A stretch of 43,973 bases of DNA from Pedobacter rhizosphaerae (lineage in GTDB: Bacteria > Bacteroidota > Bacteroidia > Sphingobacteriales > Sphingobacteriaceae), in NCBI RefSeq assembly GCF_900111155.1, contig NZ_FOGG01000039.1, forward strand, positions 1 to 43,973, written 5' to 3'. Positions 33,102 through 41,828 of the stretch are shown in pieces. The position numbers and the translations under genes were made by a program. Position 1 is the first letter of the stretch. Every line of letters starts with the position of its first letter. Under the pieces are notes generated by a model. That model saw only the letters and a list, made by a program, of their open reading frames with translations, had not been told where the DNA came from and ran no database searches.

Positions 33102-33905
33102 ATGAAAACTCTACACCTAACCAAGGTTCTGTTTCTAGGCCTAACATTAACTACTATTTTATATTCTTGTAAAAAAGAAAAACCAGTTGAATCTGAAACA
33201 CTCGAAACTCCGGAATTACAAAGTGTGAATCCGCTTGGCGATATTCAGATTTGTACAGAAAGATCTTTAGATGGCACAACCCCGAGAGGTGCGGTACTTA
33301 AGGCTAAAAAATGGACCCCAGGAGCTACGCTTAAAGTAAGTTTAAATGGCAGCACGCTGGCTATCCGCAATAAAGTGATTCAATACGCTAAAGAATGGGA
33401 AAAATATGCCAACATTAAATTCAATTTTGTTACTAATGATAGAACCGCTGCCATCAGAGTAAGTTTTGTGAGTGGCGATGGCTCCTGGTCATACATTGGT
33501 ACGGATGCCAATGCAATCTCCAGAGCCAATGCGACTATGAATTTTGGCTGGCTTACTTCTACTACTACAGATTCGGAATACAGCAGAGTTGTGATTCACG
33601 AGTTTGGCCATGCTTTGGGAATGATTCATGAACATCAGCATCCATTAGTGGCCATTCCCTGGGACAAACCAGCTGTTTATGCCTACTATGCCGCTGCACC
33701 AAATTATTGGACACAAGCGCAGGTAGATAATAATCTTTTTACGAAATACAGCACTACACAAACCAATTATAGTGCTTATGATAAAACATCAATCATGCAT
33801 TACTCGGTTCCGAATGAACTTACCATCGGCGATTTTCAGGTGGGATGGAACACGGTATTATCGGCAACAGACAAATCTTTCATTGCTTCAGTTTATCCTT
33901 TTTAA
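33102..33905 (+). CDS. Astacin-like (M12A-type) zinc metalloprotease lipoprotein
   Basis: The 267-residue protein has a lipobox ending LYSC (Cys23), so it should be lipid-anchored. It contains the full metzincin zinc signature HEFGHALGMIHEHQHP, with His166, Glu167, His170 and His176, and the Met-turn SIMHY (230-234), whose tyrosine is the astacin-type ligand. Residues 24-65 are a linker and possible propeptide. The fold is that of astacin-family endopeptidases; the substrate is unknown. It has a long untranslated leader with hairpins. The barrel protein downstream, 75 bp away, may belong to the same transcript, although a hairpin separates them. Confidence 0.9.
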   Translation: MKTLHLTKVLFLGLTLTTILYSCKKEKPVESETLETPELQSVNPLGDIQICTERSLDGTTPRGAVLKAKKWTPGATLKVSLNGSTLAIRNKVIQYAKEWEKYANIKFNFVTNDRTAAIRVSFVSGDGSWSYIGTDANAISRANATMNFGWLTSTTTDSEYSRVVIHEFGHALGMIHEHQHPLVAIPWDKPAVYAYYAAAPNYWTQAQVDNNLFTKYSTTQTNYSAYDKTSIMHYSVPNELTIGDFQVGWNTVLSATDKSFIASVYPF

Positions 33906-33921
33906 TAAAATATAGTATTTT

Positions 33922-33955
33922 ACACCTGCCAGGACTTAATTAACCTGTCAGGTGT
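33922..33955 (+). other. Hairpin between the astacin-like and barrel genes
   Basis: ACACCTGCCAGG (33922-33933) pairs with CCTGTCAGGTGT (33944-33955) with one mismatch. The tail is ATATAATT rather than a T-run, so it is a weak terminator or an attenuating or processing structure. Confidence 0.5.
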
Positions 33956-33979
33956 ATATAATTACTGTTAGCTCAAGAT

Positions 33980-34888
33980 ATGTCCAAATCCATTAGAAAT
34001 TACCTACTGATACCCCTGTTTCTTTTTACGCTTTTGAATTTAAAAGCTATTGCCCAAACAGACAGCCTGAAATGGAGTATTAAACCAACAGTCGGTTTTC
34101 AGAAATCTAATTTTGACTGGTCTATTGCAGGCAATGCCGCAGGTACCTCTCCCAACATACTTTCCGAATTAATATGGAAGGATGTTAAAGGCTTAGGATT
34201 GGGCCTGGATATCGGCTATAAGGTGATTAAAAATCTGACTCTTAAAACCAGCAGCGAATACTACAATATCAGCTCTGGTAAAGCAACAGATACAGATTAT
34301 GCAGACGACAACAGAGAAAGTGCATTTTACAATGATGTACTTAACGCAGGTAAAGGCCACCTGTTTAAAACAAACTTACAGCTGTCTTATCAGGCTTTAA
34401 GGATGGATCAATTCAGTGTAAATCCAACAGTTGGTGTTGCATACAGGCAGCAGGAATTTTATCTATTGGAAAGCCTGAGCAATGCGAATACGGCAGGTTT
34501 AAAGTCTACTTACAAAACTGCCTATACTGGGATCGATCTTGGGGCTGAATTCAGGTTCAACACTAAATCTTTCCAAATAAGTGCAGAGGTATTGGCAGGC
34601 TTTTATAAATACTCTGCAAAAGCCAATTGGAATCTTATCCCGGATTTTGAAAAGCCGGTAAGCTTTACACACAAAGCCAATTCATTTAGTTTAGCAGGAA
34701 ACCTGAACCTTTCCGTCCCTTTAAATAAAAATTTAAGCCTGGAATTAAGCTACAAAATTAATAGGATCGATACCCATTCGGGTGTAGACAGGGCTTTTTA
34801 TGTGAATCAACCTCCAGAAGAAACGCTATTTAATGGAGCAACATTTAATACGAACGCCCTCCTGTTAGGCCTAAGCTTTAAGTTCTAA
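33980..34888 (+). CDS. Outer-membrane beta-barrel-like protein, function unknown
   Basis: The 302-residue protein has a signal peptide ending KAIAQ (about residue 26) and a body of alternating strands with turns, for example GLGLDIGYKVIKNLTLKTSSEYY near 70 (not contiguous in its conservation), FSVNPTVGVAYRQQEFY, and SLAGNLNLSVPLNKNLSLEL, ending with ALLLGLSFKF, a typical outer-membrane C-terminal strand. No family name can be given. It may be made with the preceding astacin-like lipoprotein. It converges with comB; only 3 bp separate the two stop codons, and no terminator is visible there. Confidence 0.68.
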   Translation: MSKSIRNYLLIPLFLFTLLNLKAIAQTDSLKWSIKPTVGFQKSNFDWSIAGNAAGTSPNILSELIWKDVKGLGLGLDIGYKVIKNLTLKTSSEYYNISSGKATDTDYADDNRESAFYNDVLNAGKGHLFKTNLQLSYQALRMDQFSVNPTVGVAYRQQEFYLLESLSNANTAGLKSTYKTAYTGIDLGAEFRFNTKSFQISAEVLAGFYKYSAKANWNLIPDFEKPVSFTHKANSFSLAGNLNLSVPLNKNLSLELSYKINRIDTHSGVDRAFYVNQPPEETLFNGATFNTNALLLGLSFKF

Positions 34889-34891
34889 ACC

Positions 34892-35608
34892 TTATCGTTT
34901 TAATGCAACCAGGCTTTCCCCTTCCAGAACCGGAATGGCTTTACAAATATTCAACTGAAGGCAGAATACCACATCTTCCTCAATATTCAGCTGTGCTAAG
35001 CGATGGCTATGGGAAGATTTATGAAGGTAGCCTCTTAAATTATCTTTAGCTAAAAGGTACAGGTCTTCCGCGGCTACACTGGAATCGTCGAAATGTTCGA
35101 AACCTTTGCGCAATTTATTTACTACAGCGCCTGCAAAAAGTGTATCTTCTAAATTAAACTGATCTTTCCAGCCCGCACAAAGCAACAAGACGTTATGGGT
35201 TTGGCTTTCCAGATATTCGCAAAGCGAATCTAGATTCAGAAAAGAGCCAATTACGACTTGTGCGGCTCTTTTATGGGCCAGGTGTAGAGCTTTTGTGCCA
35301 TTGGTTGTAGTTAACACAACTGTTTTACCACCTACCTTTTCTTGGGTATAGGAAAAAGGAGAGTTTCCGAAATCGTAACCTGCCACCACTTCACCATTGC
35401 GTTCGGCGGCTAATAAATAGCCCTTATTACTGTAGTTAAGGCAGTCTTCAACATTTGCCACCGGAATGATAGCAGTGGCACCATTTTCTATACCATAAGT
35501 GATGGAAGATGTTGCACGCAAAATGTCTATAACTACAACAATACTTTTTTCAATATCATATAAATCAATCAATGCGGGCGTTAAACAAACTTCTATCTTC
35601 TTTGACAT
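34892..35608 (-). CDS. comB: 2-phosphosulfolactate phosphatase-like protein (ComB)
   Basis: ComB removes phosphate from 2-phosphosulfolactate in the coenzyme M pathway of archaea; its homologues in bacteria may act in sulfolactate formation or have another role. The 238-residue length fits. Family blocks are VVVIDILRATSSI (about 24-36), the glycine-rich LLAAERNGEVVAGYDFGNSP (about 65-84), and VVLTTTNGTKALHLA near 95. No other coenzyme M genes are present here, which makes that pathway unlikely. It is downstream of gcvT on the same strand but separated by a terminator hairpin, so it may be transcribed separately. Confidence 0.9.
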   Translation of the reverse strand: MSKKIEVCLTPALIDLYDIEKSIVVVIDILRATSSITYGIENGATAIIPVANVEDCLNYSNKGYLLAAERNGEVVAGYDFGNSPFSYTQEKVGGKTVVLTTTNGTKALHLAHKRAAQVVIGSFLNLDSLCEYLESQTHNVLLLCAGWKDQFNLEDTLFAGAVVNKLRKGFEHFDDSSVAAEDLYLLAKDNLRGYLHKSSHSHRLAQLNIEEDVVFCLQLNICKAIPVLEGESLVALKR

Positions 35609-35623
35609 ATTATAGGGAGAATA

Positions 35624-35665
35624 AAATAATAGTTATGCGCTTGCTAAAAGGTCAGGCGCATAACT
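35624..35665 (-). terminator. Rho-independent terminator of gcvT
   Basis: On the minus strand AGTTATGCGC (35665-35656), a 15-nt loop and GCGCATAACT (35640-35631) form a perfect 10-bp stem followed by ATTATTTTATT, 12 bp past the gcvT stop codon. Confidence 0.72.
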
Positions 35666-35677
35666 AAACGAAAAATC

Positions 35678-36757
35678 TTATTTATAAAAAGGGAACTTAA
35701 CTATTTTAGCTTTAATTGGCGTATTGCGAATATTGATAAAGATTTCGGTACCTTCTTTAGTGAATTCTTTAGCCACATAGCCCATTCCAATTGCCTTTTG
35801 AAGAGAAGGTGCTTGTGTGCCAGAAGTTACTTTACCAATATTGTTACCTTCAGCATCTACAATTTCATAATCATGACGGGGAATACCACGGTCGACCATT
35901 TCAAATCCTACCAATTTTTTGGCCACACCAGCTTCTTTTTGAGCTTGTAATGCTTCAGAATTAGTAAAAGTTTTGGAGAATTTGGTAATCCAGCCCAAAC
36001 CAGCCTCAATTGGAGAAGTGGTATCGTCAATATCATTTCCATATAAACAGAATCCCATTTCTAAACGAAGGGTATCTCTCGCACCTAAACCAATAGGTTT
36101 AATGTTATGTGCTTTTCCTGCTTCAAATATGGCATCCCAAATTTGATCGGCGTATTGATTTTCGAAATAGATTTCAAAACCTCCGGCACCGGTATAACCT
36201 GTTGCAGAAATTACAACGTTATCTACACCGGCAAATGTGCCTTTCTTGAAACTATAATATTCCATTGAAGCTAAATCTACATCGGTTAAGGTTTGTAGAG
36301 CTTCTGCAGCTTTAGGGCCTTGAATAGCTAAAAGTGAAGTTTTATCAGAAATATTGTGCATTTCTACACCAGCAGTATTGAACTGTTGAATCCAGTTCCA
36401 GTCTTTTTCGATGTTAGAAGCATTAACCACTAGCATGTAAGTTTTTTCATCTAAACGATAAACCAAAAGATCATCAACTATGCCGCCATCTTTATTCGGT
36501 AAACACGAGTATTGAACTTTGCCATCGTATAATTTAGAGGCATCGTTACTGGTTACGCGTTGAATTAAATCTAAAGCATTTTCACCTTTCAGAATAAACT
36601 CGCCCATGTGGCTTACATCAAAAACACCAACACCTGTTCTTACTGTTTGATGTTCGGCATTAATGCCTTCGTATTGTACAGGCATATTATAACCTGCGAA
36701 TGGAACCATTTTTGCGCCTAAGCCAATGTGCTTTTCTGTTAATGCGGTATTTTTCAT
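35678..36757 (-). CDS. gcvT: Aminomethyltransferase, glycine cleavage T protein
   Basis: GcvT takes the aminomethyl group from lipoylated H protein and passes the methylene to tetrahydrofolate, releasing ammonia. The 359-residue length is standard. Conserved blocks are MVPFAGYNMPVQYEG (17-31), GVFDVSHMGEF (about 43-53), the folate-binding VDDLLVYRLDE near 94, GYTGAGGFEIYFE near 188, and GLGARDTLRLEMGFCLYG near 223. A TATTTTTG -7 box lies at 36778-36785 and a terminator at 35624-35665, so it appears to be a single-gene unit. gcvH and gcvP are not in the window; the shared E3 subunit is lpdA at 5.3 kb. Confidence 0.97.
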   Translation of the reverse strand: MKNTALTEKHIGLGAKMVPFAGYNMPVQYEGINAEHQTVRTGVGVFDVSHMGEFILKGENALDLIQRVTSNDASKLYDGKVQYSCLPNKDGGIVDDLLVYRLDEKTYMLVVNASNIEKDWNWIQQFNTAGVEMHNISDKTSLLAIQGPKAAEALQTLTDVDLASMEYYSFKKGTFAGVDNVVISATGYTGAGGFEIYFENQYADQIWDAIFEAGKAHNIKPIGLGARDTLRLEMGFCLYGNDIDDTTSPIEAGLGWITKFSKTFTNSEALQAQKEAGVAKKLVGFEMVDRGIPRHDYEIVDAEGNNIGKVTSGTQAPSLQKAIGMGYVAKEFTKEGTEIFINIRNTPIKAKIVKFPFYK

Positions 36758-36777
36758 GCTTAATTTTTAGTTGGCGG

Positions 36778-36785
36778 CAAAAATA
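36778..36785 (-). promoter_or_regulatory. -7 box for gcvT
   Basis: The minus strand reads TATTTTTG, an exact TAnnTTTG match 20 bp before the ATG at 36757. Confidence 0.45.
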
Positions 36786-36957
36786 CTAAGAAAAAGGCAA
36801 TGTTTTGGGCTTAATTTAATCTGTTTTTGGAAAGAAAAACTCAAACGTTTGATTAGGATGAGGATCAAGACTAACAGTTCAATTCATCCTACCTGGGCTG
36901 TAACTCAGGGATCAGTAACCAGATGCTTAATAACGTTCGTTAGACAGGAACCATGTA

Positions 36958-38160
36958 TTACGCACTGAGCAACTCCTCGTATATTTTCAACATTTTAGAA
37001 GAAATAAGGTGTACGCCATGATCGTTTTCAACAGTTTTTCTGGCATTATCACCTATCTCTACCCACCTTTTAGGGTTGATGATACATTGCAAGATTGAGC
37101 GGTAAAATTCATCGGCAGAATCTGCTATCAAAATATCATGACCATGCCGGCAATTAATCCCTTCTGCAGCAGTAGTGGTAGCGATAATACATTTCTGCAT
37201 CGCCATTCCCTCTATAATTTTTACCCGCATTCCGGTACCTGAAATTAAGGGCACAATCATGATGGCTTTAGAATTCATAAACTCTACGGCATCAAAAACT
37301 TCTCCCTCTACAATCAGATTTTCAGAGTCATACTCAAAAAAATGCTTCTGCATATTTTTACCTGCAATGTAAAACCGAAGATCTTTATTTAGCTTTTCAA
37401 TATCTGGCCAAATATCGTCCAGGAACCACTCTAATCCTTCCTGGTTCGGCCGCCAATCCATAGCCCCTAAATGAAATAGGGTTGGAAAGCTGGTTTTACT
37501 TTTATCTACTTTATATTTTTCTAAATCAATGGCTACCGGAAATACCGACATCGGCACTTTGCAGCCAAACCTTAAAATACTTTGCCGATCTGGCTCACTA
37601 ATAGCAAAAATCTGGTGAAATCGATTAATCTGATCCGTTTCGTAGGCCTTTAATCGTTGAGCTAAAAAAGCAAGATATTTCCGGCGTACCAGGAATTTTT
37701 CCGAATGTGAAAGCCGCTCCCACATGGTAAACTCAATGTTATGCGCTCTGTAAATCAGTTTAGCACTGCTATTGGCTTTTACTATATCCAGATATGGAAC
37801 TACAAAAAGGCCTTCAAACTGAATAATATCAAAACTATTCTCTCTCAGTAAACCTTCCAATTGTTTGGCTGCATCTTCACTGTAATACCGGGAAACATTA
37901 TAAGATTCGTTGGTAAAAATATTAAAGAATGCCGACCACACATTGACATCGGTATCAAGCTCATGCGTGTGAAATTTAATTTGTTCAAAAACGGGATCGT
38001 AAATATCATCAACATCTACCTTGCCCTTTGAAGGGTTGAGACTAAACAAAGTAATATCTGCACCAAGCTGAAGTAGACCTTTTATGGTATTGTACACCAC
38101 AATTGGGTAACCACTGTTTGGCGGAAAGGGAATCCGCTTAGTAATTAACAGAATTTTCAC
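36958..38160 (-). CDS. GT4-type glycosyltransferase (GT-B fold)
   Basis: The 400-residue protein has two Rossmann-like halves. The N-terminal acceptor half begins MKILLITKRIPFPPNSGYPI, with the glycine-containing loop of GT-B enzymes, and includes YRAHNIEFTMWERLSH near 139. The donor half contains FHLGAMDWRPNQEG near 229 and the nucleotide-sugar site IVPLISGTGMRVKIIEGMAM near 300, with the E-x7-E-like acid pattern of GT4 enzymes. It probably transfers a sugar to a cell-surface glycan; donor and acceptor are unknown. It lies 21 bp after rnhB on the same strand and is probably co-transcribed, although their functions are unrelated. Confidence 0.87.
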   Translation of the reverse strand: MKILLITKRIPFPPNSGYPIVVYNTIKGLLQLGADITLFSLNPSKGKVDVDDIYDPVFEQIKFHTHELDTDVNVWSAFFNIFTNESYNVSRYYSEDAAKQLEGLLRENSFDIIQFEGLFVVPYLDIVKANSSAKLIYRAHNIEFTMWERLSHSEKFLVRRKYLAFLAQRLKAYETDQINRFHQIFAISEPDRQSILRFGCKVPMSVFPVAIDLEKYKVDKSKTSFPTLFHLGAMDWRPNQEGLEWFLDDIWPDIEKLNKDLRFYIAGKNMQKHFFEYDSENLIVEGEVFDAVEFMNSKAIMIVPLISGTGMRVKIIEGMAMQKCIIATTTAAEGINCRHGHDILIADSADEFYRSILQCIINPKRWVEIGDNARKTVENDHGVHLISSKMLKIYEELLSA

Positions 38161-38181
38161 AATGCTGTGAATTTACGAAAT

Positions 38182-38790
38182 TTAGGCGTTTTTTGAAAAC
38201 AGATCTAGCTGTGGATCGCTAACATTGAAGGTTTTTCTGTGAAAAGGAGACAAACCAATTTCTAAAACTGCCTTGCGGTGTGCTATGGTAGGGTAACCTT
38301 TATTACTGAGCCAATTATAATGTGGAAAATCATGGTGTAAATTAGTCATGTATTCATCACGATGTGTTTTCGCTAAAATTGATGCTGCTGCAATATTCAG
38401 GTATTTACCATCCCCTTTAATTATACAGCTATGCGGAATTCGTGGATAGGTTTTAAATCGGTTTCCATCAATAACCAGGTATTCGGGTTTAGTATGTAAT
38501 TGCTCAATGGCCCGGTGCATAGCCAGAAACGAGGCATTTAAAATATTTATGCGATCTATTTCCTCATGATCTACTGAAGCTACCGCCCAGGCTAAGGCTT
38601 CCTTTTCAATAATCGGACGCAGCAAATCTCTTTGCCCGTGAGATAATTGCTTTGAATCGTTTAATCCTTCCAATACAAACCCCCTGGGTAAAATAACTGC
38701 TGCTGCAAATACCGGCCCGGCCAGGCAACCTCTCCCCGCTTCATCACATCCAGCCTCTAAAAACTCTTCCTGATAGCAATTCAATAACAT
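38182..38790 (-). CDS. rnhB: Ribonuclease HII
   Basis: RNase HII cuts RNA in RNA:DNA hybrids, including single ribonucleotides in DNA. The 202-residue protein has the catalytic cluster: CDEAGRGCLAGPVFAAAV with Asp16 and Glu17, YLVIDGNRF with an Asp near 107, and KGDGKYLNIAAASILAKTHRD (the Asp near 125 and the conserved ASILAK part). A C-terminal FNVSDPQLDLF tail resembles the PCNA/clamp-interacting peptides, though this is only a resemblance. The GT4 gene follows closely. Confidence 0.96.
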   Translation of the reverse strand: MLLNCYQEEFLEAGCDEAGRGCLAGPVFAAAVILPRGFVLEGLNDSKQLSHGQRDLLRPIIEKEALAWAVASVDHEEIDRINILNASFLAMHRAIEQLHTKPEYLVIDGNRFKTYPRIPHSCIIKGDGKYLNIAAASILAKTHRDEYMTNLHHDFPHYNWLSNKGYPTIAHRKAVLEIGLSPFHRKTFNVSDPQLDLFSKNA

Positions 38791-38879
38791 ATTGCAAAAC
38801 TACAGAATTACAATCCTTTATGTAAAATATTTTGTTCAACATCTATTAAAATACTAGATTTAGGAAGAATGAACTCCTT

Positions 38880-39219
38880 ATGCACAATTTTAAACTAACG
38901 TCGAACACTATCATCTTCGGGAATTGATAAATTAACCAACATACGCTATAATTTTGGCTACAAATCGACAAAAAGCTATCAGGGTCTACGAATTACAGAA
39001 ACCGGTTATAATTGCTACAATCCACGCAACGCAATACTCTTTTTAGATGATCAGAATTTATTAATGAAATATATAGAGATATGCTTTGAATGCCACCAAA
39101 GAAAGGTGAGCTCGGAAAATATAAAATTAGGCGAGTTCTGTAATCAGAAATATGATATGCTCAGCAAATTTTTTAACGCTGCCGATATTATATATGGAAC
39201 AAACAAAATAAACGAATGA
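38880..39219 (+). pseudogene. Frameshifted small gene coupled to the TfoX-domain gene
   Basis: A reading frame without any ATG near its start is open from 38899 to TGA at 39217-39219. An ATG at 38880 opens the neighbouring frame (MHNFKLTSNTIIFGN) and runs into a stop at 38925. Dropping one base in the GGGAA run near 38921 would join the two into a product of about 112 residues. The second frame reads protein-like, with TGYNCYNPRNAILFLDD, YIEICFECHQRKVSSE and LGEFCNQKYDMLSKFF; the cysteine pattern CFxC...FC resembles small Bacteroidota proteins I cannot name. Its stop overlaps the next ATG in an ATGA junction, typical of a coupled operon. It may be a true frameshift, a sequencing error, or a gene using a rare start. 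Confidence 0.5.
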
Positions 39220-39563
39220 AATACAACGAAATACTAGCCAATAGAATTGCCGAACGATTGATGAATCTTTTAGATGTAGAAGAAAAATTTATGTTTAGTG
39301 GTTTGGTTTACATGGTAGATGGGAAACTATGCATTGGTGTAATGAAAGATAAAATCATGCTCAGAATTGACCCTGACACATTAGACACTTTAGCCGATAA
39401 AGATGGTTGGGAGCAGATGTGGAGCGGCACGCGCCCTATGAAAGGTTATATTCTGGTATCAGAGGATGTGCTCCAGCAAAATACAGAACTAGACTTTTGG
39501 ATTAACCTGGCCTTAACTTACAACCCCATTGCAAAGGCTTCTAAAAAGAAAGCTAAACCGTAA
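39216..39563 (+). CDS. TfoX N-terminal domain protein
   Basis: The 115-residue protein matches the N-terminal domain of TfoX/Sxy regulators: ANRIAERLMNLLDVEEKFMFSGLVYMVDGKLCIGVMKDKIMLRI in the first 55 residues (key parts FMFSG, DGKLCIGV and LRID) and MWSGTRPMKGYILV near 70. There is no C-terminal TfoX domain, only a short basic tail. Stand-alone N-terminal domains are common in Bacteroidota; a role in competence is not established for them. The start codon overlaps the stop of the frameshifted upstream gene. The 3' end overlaps the convergent permease gene by 11 bp. Confidence 0.85.
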   Translation: MKYNEILANRIAERLMNLLDVEEKFMFSGLVYMVDGKLCIGVMKDKIMLRIDPDTLDTLADKDGWEQMWSGTRPMKGYILVSEDVLQQNTELDFWINLALTYNPIAKASKKKAKP

Positions 39564-40695
39564 CGTTCTGCCCTTTCACATCGAATGCATCGCGCAAGCC
39601 AATAGCCAGTACATTAAAGGCATAAACAGTGAGCATAATGGCTAAACCAGGTAACACAGCAAGGTACGCCGCGTCCATAATAATATACCCATAATGCTCT
39701 TTAATCATACTCCCCCAGCTTGGCATAGGCGGTTGTGCCCCGAACCCTAAAAAGCTCAGACCAGTTTCCAGCAATATTGCCGAGGCAAAGTTAGAAGATG
39801 CCACCACCAGAATTGGTCCGGCTATATTGGGTAAAATATGCTTAACAATGGTTCGGCTGGTACTAAAACCCAAAGCTCTTGCTGCCTCTACAAATTCTAC
39901 TTCTTTTAAGGCCATTACCTGCCCTCGCACAAGACGGGCAACATCAACCCAGGTAGATAGACCTACAGCAATAAAAATCTGCCAGAAGCCCTTACCTAGA
40001 GCAAAAGAAATTGCAATCACCAATAATAAAGAGGGTAACGACCATACAACGTTCATAAACCAGCTGATGGCTGCGTCGATCCTTCCACCGAAATACCCGG
40101 CTACAGCACCTAATCCTACTCCAATAAATAAGGAGATCAATACCGCCATTAAGCCTACAGATAAAGATACCCGAATACCCAATATTAATCTGCTGAGCAA
40201 ATCCCTCCCATAAATATCAGTTCCTAAAAGAAATTTTCTTTTATAAATCAGCATGTGTGCTAACTCATCCGGCTGGTGAGGCATTTTTATCTTTGGAACC
40301 CTATGGCTGAATATTTCATTCAGACTATACCGTACTTCCTCAGCTTTTTCATCATCGCCGATATACTCCCGAACCACAATGCTATCCTTCACAAAACGGT
40401 AATCGGTAATGGGAATACTTTTAAAATTGGGCTCCTGCCCGTAAAGCATCCTTTCAAAAAAATTGACCTTCTTGATATTGGGATTTTTACTGGTAATCAA
40501 AAACTTAAAAGTTCTGCCCGGCTTTTTATTCGTAAGCTGAAGATGCATAATATTGGCATTAGGAGAATCATCTGGCATAATCAGATAACCCAAAATCCCC
40601 ATCAACATTAAGAGTGAAATAAAAGCCAAACCAGCTAAGGCCAGTTTATTGCGTTTAAATTTCAACCAAACTTTTTTCGACGGGCTATTATCCAT
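39553..40695 (-). CDS. ABC transporter permease, OppC/DppC type
   Basis: The 380-residue protein has an N-terminal OppC_N helix (about 13-36), then a hydrophilic insertion of about 115 residues facing the periplasm, and about five membrane helices of the BPD transport domain (from about 160). The ATPase-contact EAA loop is EAARALGFSTSRTIVKHI near residue 270. FLLGTDIYGRDLLSRLI before the domain is typical of OppC/DppC permeases for peptides or nickel. The other subunits (OppB, ATPases, binding protein) are not nearby, so it may pair with unlinked parts. It follows the GT2 gene with a 1-bp overlap, so it is the last cistron of a three-gene unit. Confidence 0.9.
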   Translation of the reverse strand: MDNSPSKKVWLKFKRNKLALAGLAFISLLMLMGILGYLIMPDDSPNANIMHLQLTNKKPGRTFKFLITSKNPNIKKVNFFERMLYGQEPNFKSIPITDYRFVKDSIVVREYIGDDEKAEEVRYSLNEIFSHRVPKIKMPHQPDELAHMLIYKRKFLLGTDIYGRDLLSRLILGIRVSLSVGLMAVLISLFIGVGLGAVAGYFGGRIDAAISWFMNVVWSLPSLLLVIAISFALGKGFWQIFIAVGLSTWVDVARLVRGQVMALKEVEFVEAARALGFSTSRTIVKHILPNIAGPILVVASSNFASAILLETGLSFLGFGAQPPMPSWGSMIKEHYGYIIMDAAYLAVLPGLAIMLTVYAFNVLAIGLRDAFDVKGQNVTV

Positions 40696-41828
40696 TACCT
40701 AACCATTCTACCTTTCCAATTGTATTTTCCACTATTGCCCGCAATGCCAATGTATACCATGTAAATGATGTGAAGTACATTCAAAACCGGCACCAATAAG
40801 AGTAAACTTCGCCTTTTAGCAAAACCTGTTACATCCCATAAAAATAATGTTTCCAATAGCATTTTAACTAATAACTGGTAAAATGTAATGGTTAAAAATT
40901 CAGGAATAAAAATCCCGACTACGAAATTCAGCAGCATACTCAGGTTAAACAGCCAAATGAGCACTCCCAAAACAATAATCGCTTTATTCTTATAGCGTGT
41001 GCTTTTAGATGCCCAACGCTTACGCTGTTGAATAAATGCTTTTAAATTTTCTTTAGCATGGGTGTAAACAATGGCAGCGCTGTTTTTCAGGAAGCCAATT
41101 TGATTGGGGTATTTTGCAGCAATTTTATGCAATAATAATTCATCATCGCCAGAAGCCAGATCATCAATGCCCTGAAAACCTCCAACCTCATAAAAAGCAG
41201 CCTTTTCATAGGCTAAATTAGCTCCATTACATGTAGAGGGCTGTTTGTTTCCAATAGTTGAAGCGCCAAGGCCAATCAGATATAAAAATTCTAAGGACTG
41301 TAATCGTTCAAAGAAGCTTTTTTCCTGAAAATAAGCTACCGGAGAAGATATCATTTTATAATCTCCTTCCTCATAAAACGAAACTATGGTACTCAACCAA
41401 TTTTCAGCCATTCTGCAATCTGCATCGGTCGTAATAATTAAATCACCAGAGCAAGTACCAATGGCTGTTTGAATAGCCTTTTTCTTATAAGAATTTAAGG
41501 CATCAGCCTCATTTAATTTTATCAGTTTAACCGGAGCAGGGTAACTCAGTACTATTTCCGCAGTTCTATCGGTAGAGTGATCATCAATAATGATAATCTC
41601 AGTAAGTGCCTTTGGATAACGCTGTGCAAGAAGATCGTCAATCGTTTTGCCAATATTTTGTTCTTCGTCTCTGGCAGCCACAATAACAGAAACCTTTGTT
41701 TTAGCCTCAGAAAATTTCGGAGTAAAATATTTAAGTTTATGCCAGCCTTTTATAAAGCTAATAACGAGGAAACCATAAATTAAGGTCAGCGCAGCGGATA
41801 ATAGACTAGTTAGATTTAGAAGTTCCAA
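40695..41828 (-). CDS. GT2-type membrane glycosyltransferase
   Basis: The 377-residue protein has an N-terminal helix, a GT-A catalytic domain and about three C-terminal helices. Seen motifs are VSVIVAARDEEQNI (about 47-60), IIDDHSTDRT near 97, the metal-binding DADCR near 140, a DDELLLHKI acid near 228, and the QQRKRWASK acceptor motif (QxxRW) near 267. These fit processive or polyprenyl-linked glycosyltransferases. Its first 23 bp overlap the end of the preceding membrane-protein gene, and its last base overlaps the permease start, which indicates tight coupling. The lipid or glycan product is unknown. Confidence 0.9.
   Translation of the reverse strand: MELLNLTSLLSAALTLIYGFLVISFIKGWHKLKYFTPKFSEAKTKVSVIVAARDEEQNIGKTIDDLLAQRYPKALTEIIIIDDHSTDRTAEIVLSYPAPVKLIKLNEADALNSYKKKAIQTAIGTCSGDLIITTDADCRMAENWLSTIVSFYEEGDYKMISSPVAYFQEKSFFERLQSLEFLYLIGLGASTIGNKQPSTCNGANLAYEKAAFYEVGGFQGIDDLASGDDELLLHKIAAKYPNQIGFLKNSAAIVYTHAKENLKAFIQQRKRWASKSTRYKNKAIIVLGVLIWLFNLSMLLNFVVGIFIPEFLTITFYQLLVKMLLETLFLWDVTGFAKRRSLLLLVPVLNVLHIIYMVYIGIAGNSGKYNWKGRMVR

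Noticed and set aside
38795..38802. TAGTTTTG as a promoter box for rnhB
   Set aside because: It is only 5 bp before the ATG, so a normal transcript start would fall at or inside the start codon.
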